From: Orlajensenia stereocauli
GTDB lineage: Bacteria > Actinomycetota > Actinomycetes > Actinomycetales > Microbacteriaceae
Assembly (NCBI RefSeq): GCF_039548895.1
Contig: NZ_JBCLVG010000002.1
DNA length: 64,000 nt
Direction: 5' to 3' (one strand)
Shown here: positions 63,652 to 64,000 of the stretch, in pieces
How positions within the stretch are numbered: position 1 is the stretch's first letter
How the letters are laid out: every line of letters begins with the position of its first letter
Made by a program: the position numbers and the translations under genes
The notes under the pieces: generated by a model
What the model was told of the DNA's origin: nothing
The model's database searches: none
The model's input: only the letters and a program-made list of their open reading frames with translations

Positions 63652-64000
63652 ATGCACATCGGGCTCATCGGCCTCGGCAGAATGGGCGGCAACATGCGCG
63701 CCCGCCTTCGCGAACACGACATCGAAGTGACCGGCTTCGACCAGAATCCGGCAGTGACGGATGCGGCATCCGTCGCCGAACTCGTCGCCACCATCCCCAC
63801 TCCGCGCATCGTCTGGGTCATGGTCCCCGCCGGCGCCATCACCGACTCCGTCATCACGGAGCTCGGCGAGCACCTGGAGGCGGGCGACCTCATCATCGAG
63901 GGCGGCAACTCCCGTTTCACCGAAGACCTCCGTCACGCCGAGCAGCTCTCCGCCCACGGCATCGAGTACATCGATGCCGGTGTCTCGGGTGGAATCTGGG
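63652..64000 (+). CDS. gnd: 6-phosphogluconate dehydrogenase, decarboxylating (5' part)
   Basis: The first ~116 residues, cut by the window edge. Rossmann start MHIGLIGLGRMGGNMRARLREHDIEVTGFDQNP (GxGxxG), the VWVMVPAGAI motif, EGGNSRFTEDLRHAE and DAGVSGGIW. It belongs to the short (~300-residue) NAD-type Gnd found next to dnaN in many actinobacteria. Oxidises 6-phosphogluconate to ribulose 5-phosphate in the pentose phosphate pathway. Confidence 0.92.
   Translation, partial: MHIGLIGLGRMGGNMRARLREHDIEVTGFDQNPAVTDAASVAELVATIPTPRIVWVMVPAGAITDSVITELGEHLEAGDLIIEGGNSRFTEDLRHAEQLSAHGIEYIDAGVSGGIW

Noticed and set aside
1..64000. tRNA, rRNA and CRISPR arrays
   Set aside because: No T-loop GGTTCGAATCC-type motif with flanking stems, no rRNA sequence and no regularly spaced repeats were found by reading; a tRNAscan run would settle it.

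Overview
The window is high-GC actinobacterial chromosome whose gene order points to the Microbacteriaceae (Actinomycetota). The right end is the origin neighbourhood: parB-parA-rsmG-jag-yidC-yidD-rnpA-rpmH run leftward from the origin, and dnaA-dnaN-gnd run rightward. A cluster of parS sites lies about 6 kb from dnaA. Further signs are the many GTG starts, -10 hexamers placed directly in front of start codons (leaderless genes), 4-bp ATGA gene overlaps, and the DUF6049-murJ-trxB-trxA block next to the CCA-adding enzyme. Genus and species cannot be named from sequence reading alone.

Layout. 0-5.3 kb: a cut-off EamA exporter, a cation diffusion facilitator with a coupled small ORF and membrane protein, then a Gly/Asp-rich repeat peptide, a JmjC oxygenase and a sucrase/ferredoxin-like protein. 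5.3-16.4 kb: secreted HNH nuclease, RecQ helicase fused to a phosphoribosyltransferase-like domain, a serine-hydrolase-like lipoprotein lacking its catalytic residues, DUF4383, a PIF1-like helicase, and a CopD-CtaG copper/oxidase-assembly fusion. 16.5-19.7 kb: HU, the cysteine-poor ribosomal proteins S14-L33-L28, an alpha/beta hydrolase and a YrhK-like protein. 20-25.5 kb: glutamate decarboxylase and a tightly overlapping znuA-C-B-B-zur operon behind a clear Zur box. 25.6-41.5 kb: FKBP lipoprotein, a GNAT gene between two 71-bp repeats, a branched-chain 2-oxoacid dehydrogenase operon with a HisC-like aminotransferase, a holin-like protein, an alpha/beta hydrolase paired with a small helical protein, a phosphotyrosine phosphatase, an APH-type kinase, purB, small membrane proteins, an FAD oxidoreductase and dnaB. 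41.5-54.2 kb: the rpsF-ssb-rpsR-rplI operon, CCA-adding enzyme, DUF6049-murJ-trxB-trxA, a class I aminotransferase and ddl. 54.2-64 kb: parS cluster and origin block.

Most of the window is core chromosome. The parts that core genes do not explain are the repeat-peptide/JmjC/ferredoxin-like cluster (a possible peptide-modification system), several families of short palindromic or REP-like repeats between genes, a parS site at the centre of a 42-bp perfect palindrome behind parB, a degenerate penicillin-binding-like lipoprotein, and a DnaA-box-like cluster upstream of dnaB. I saw no tRNA or rRNA genes, CRISPR arrays, prophage or complete insertion sequences.
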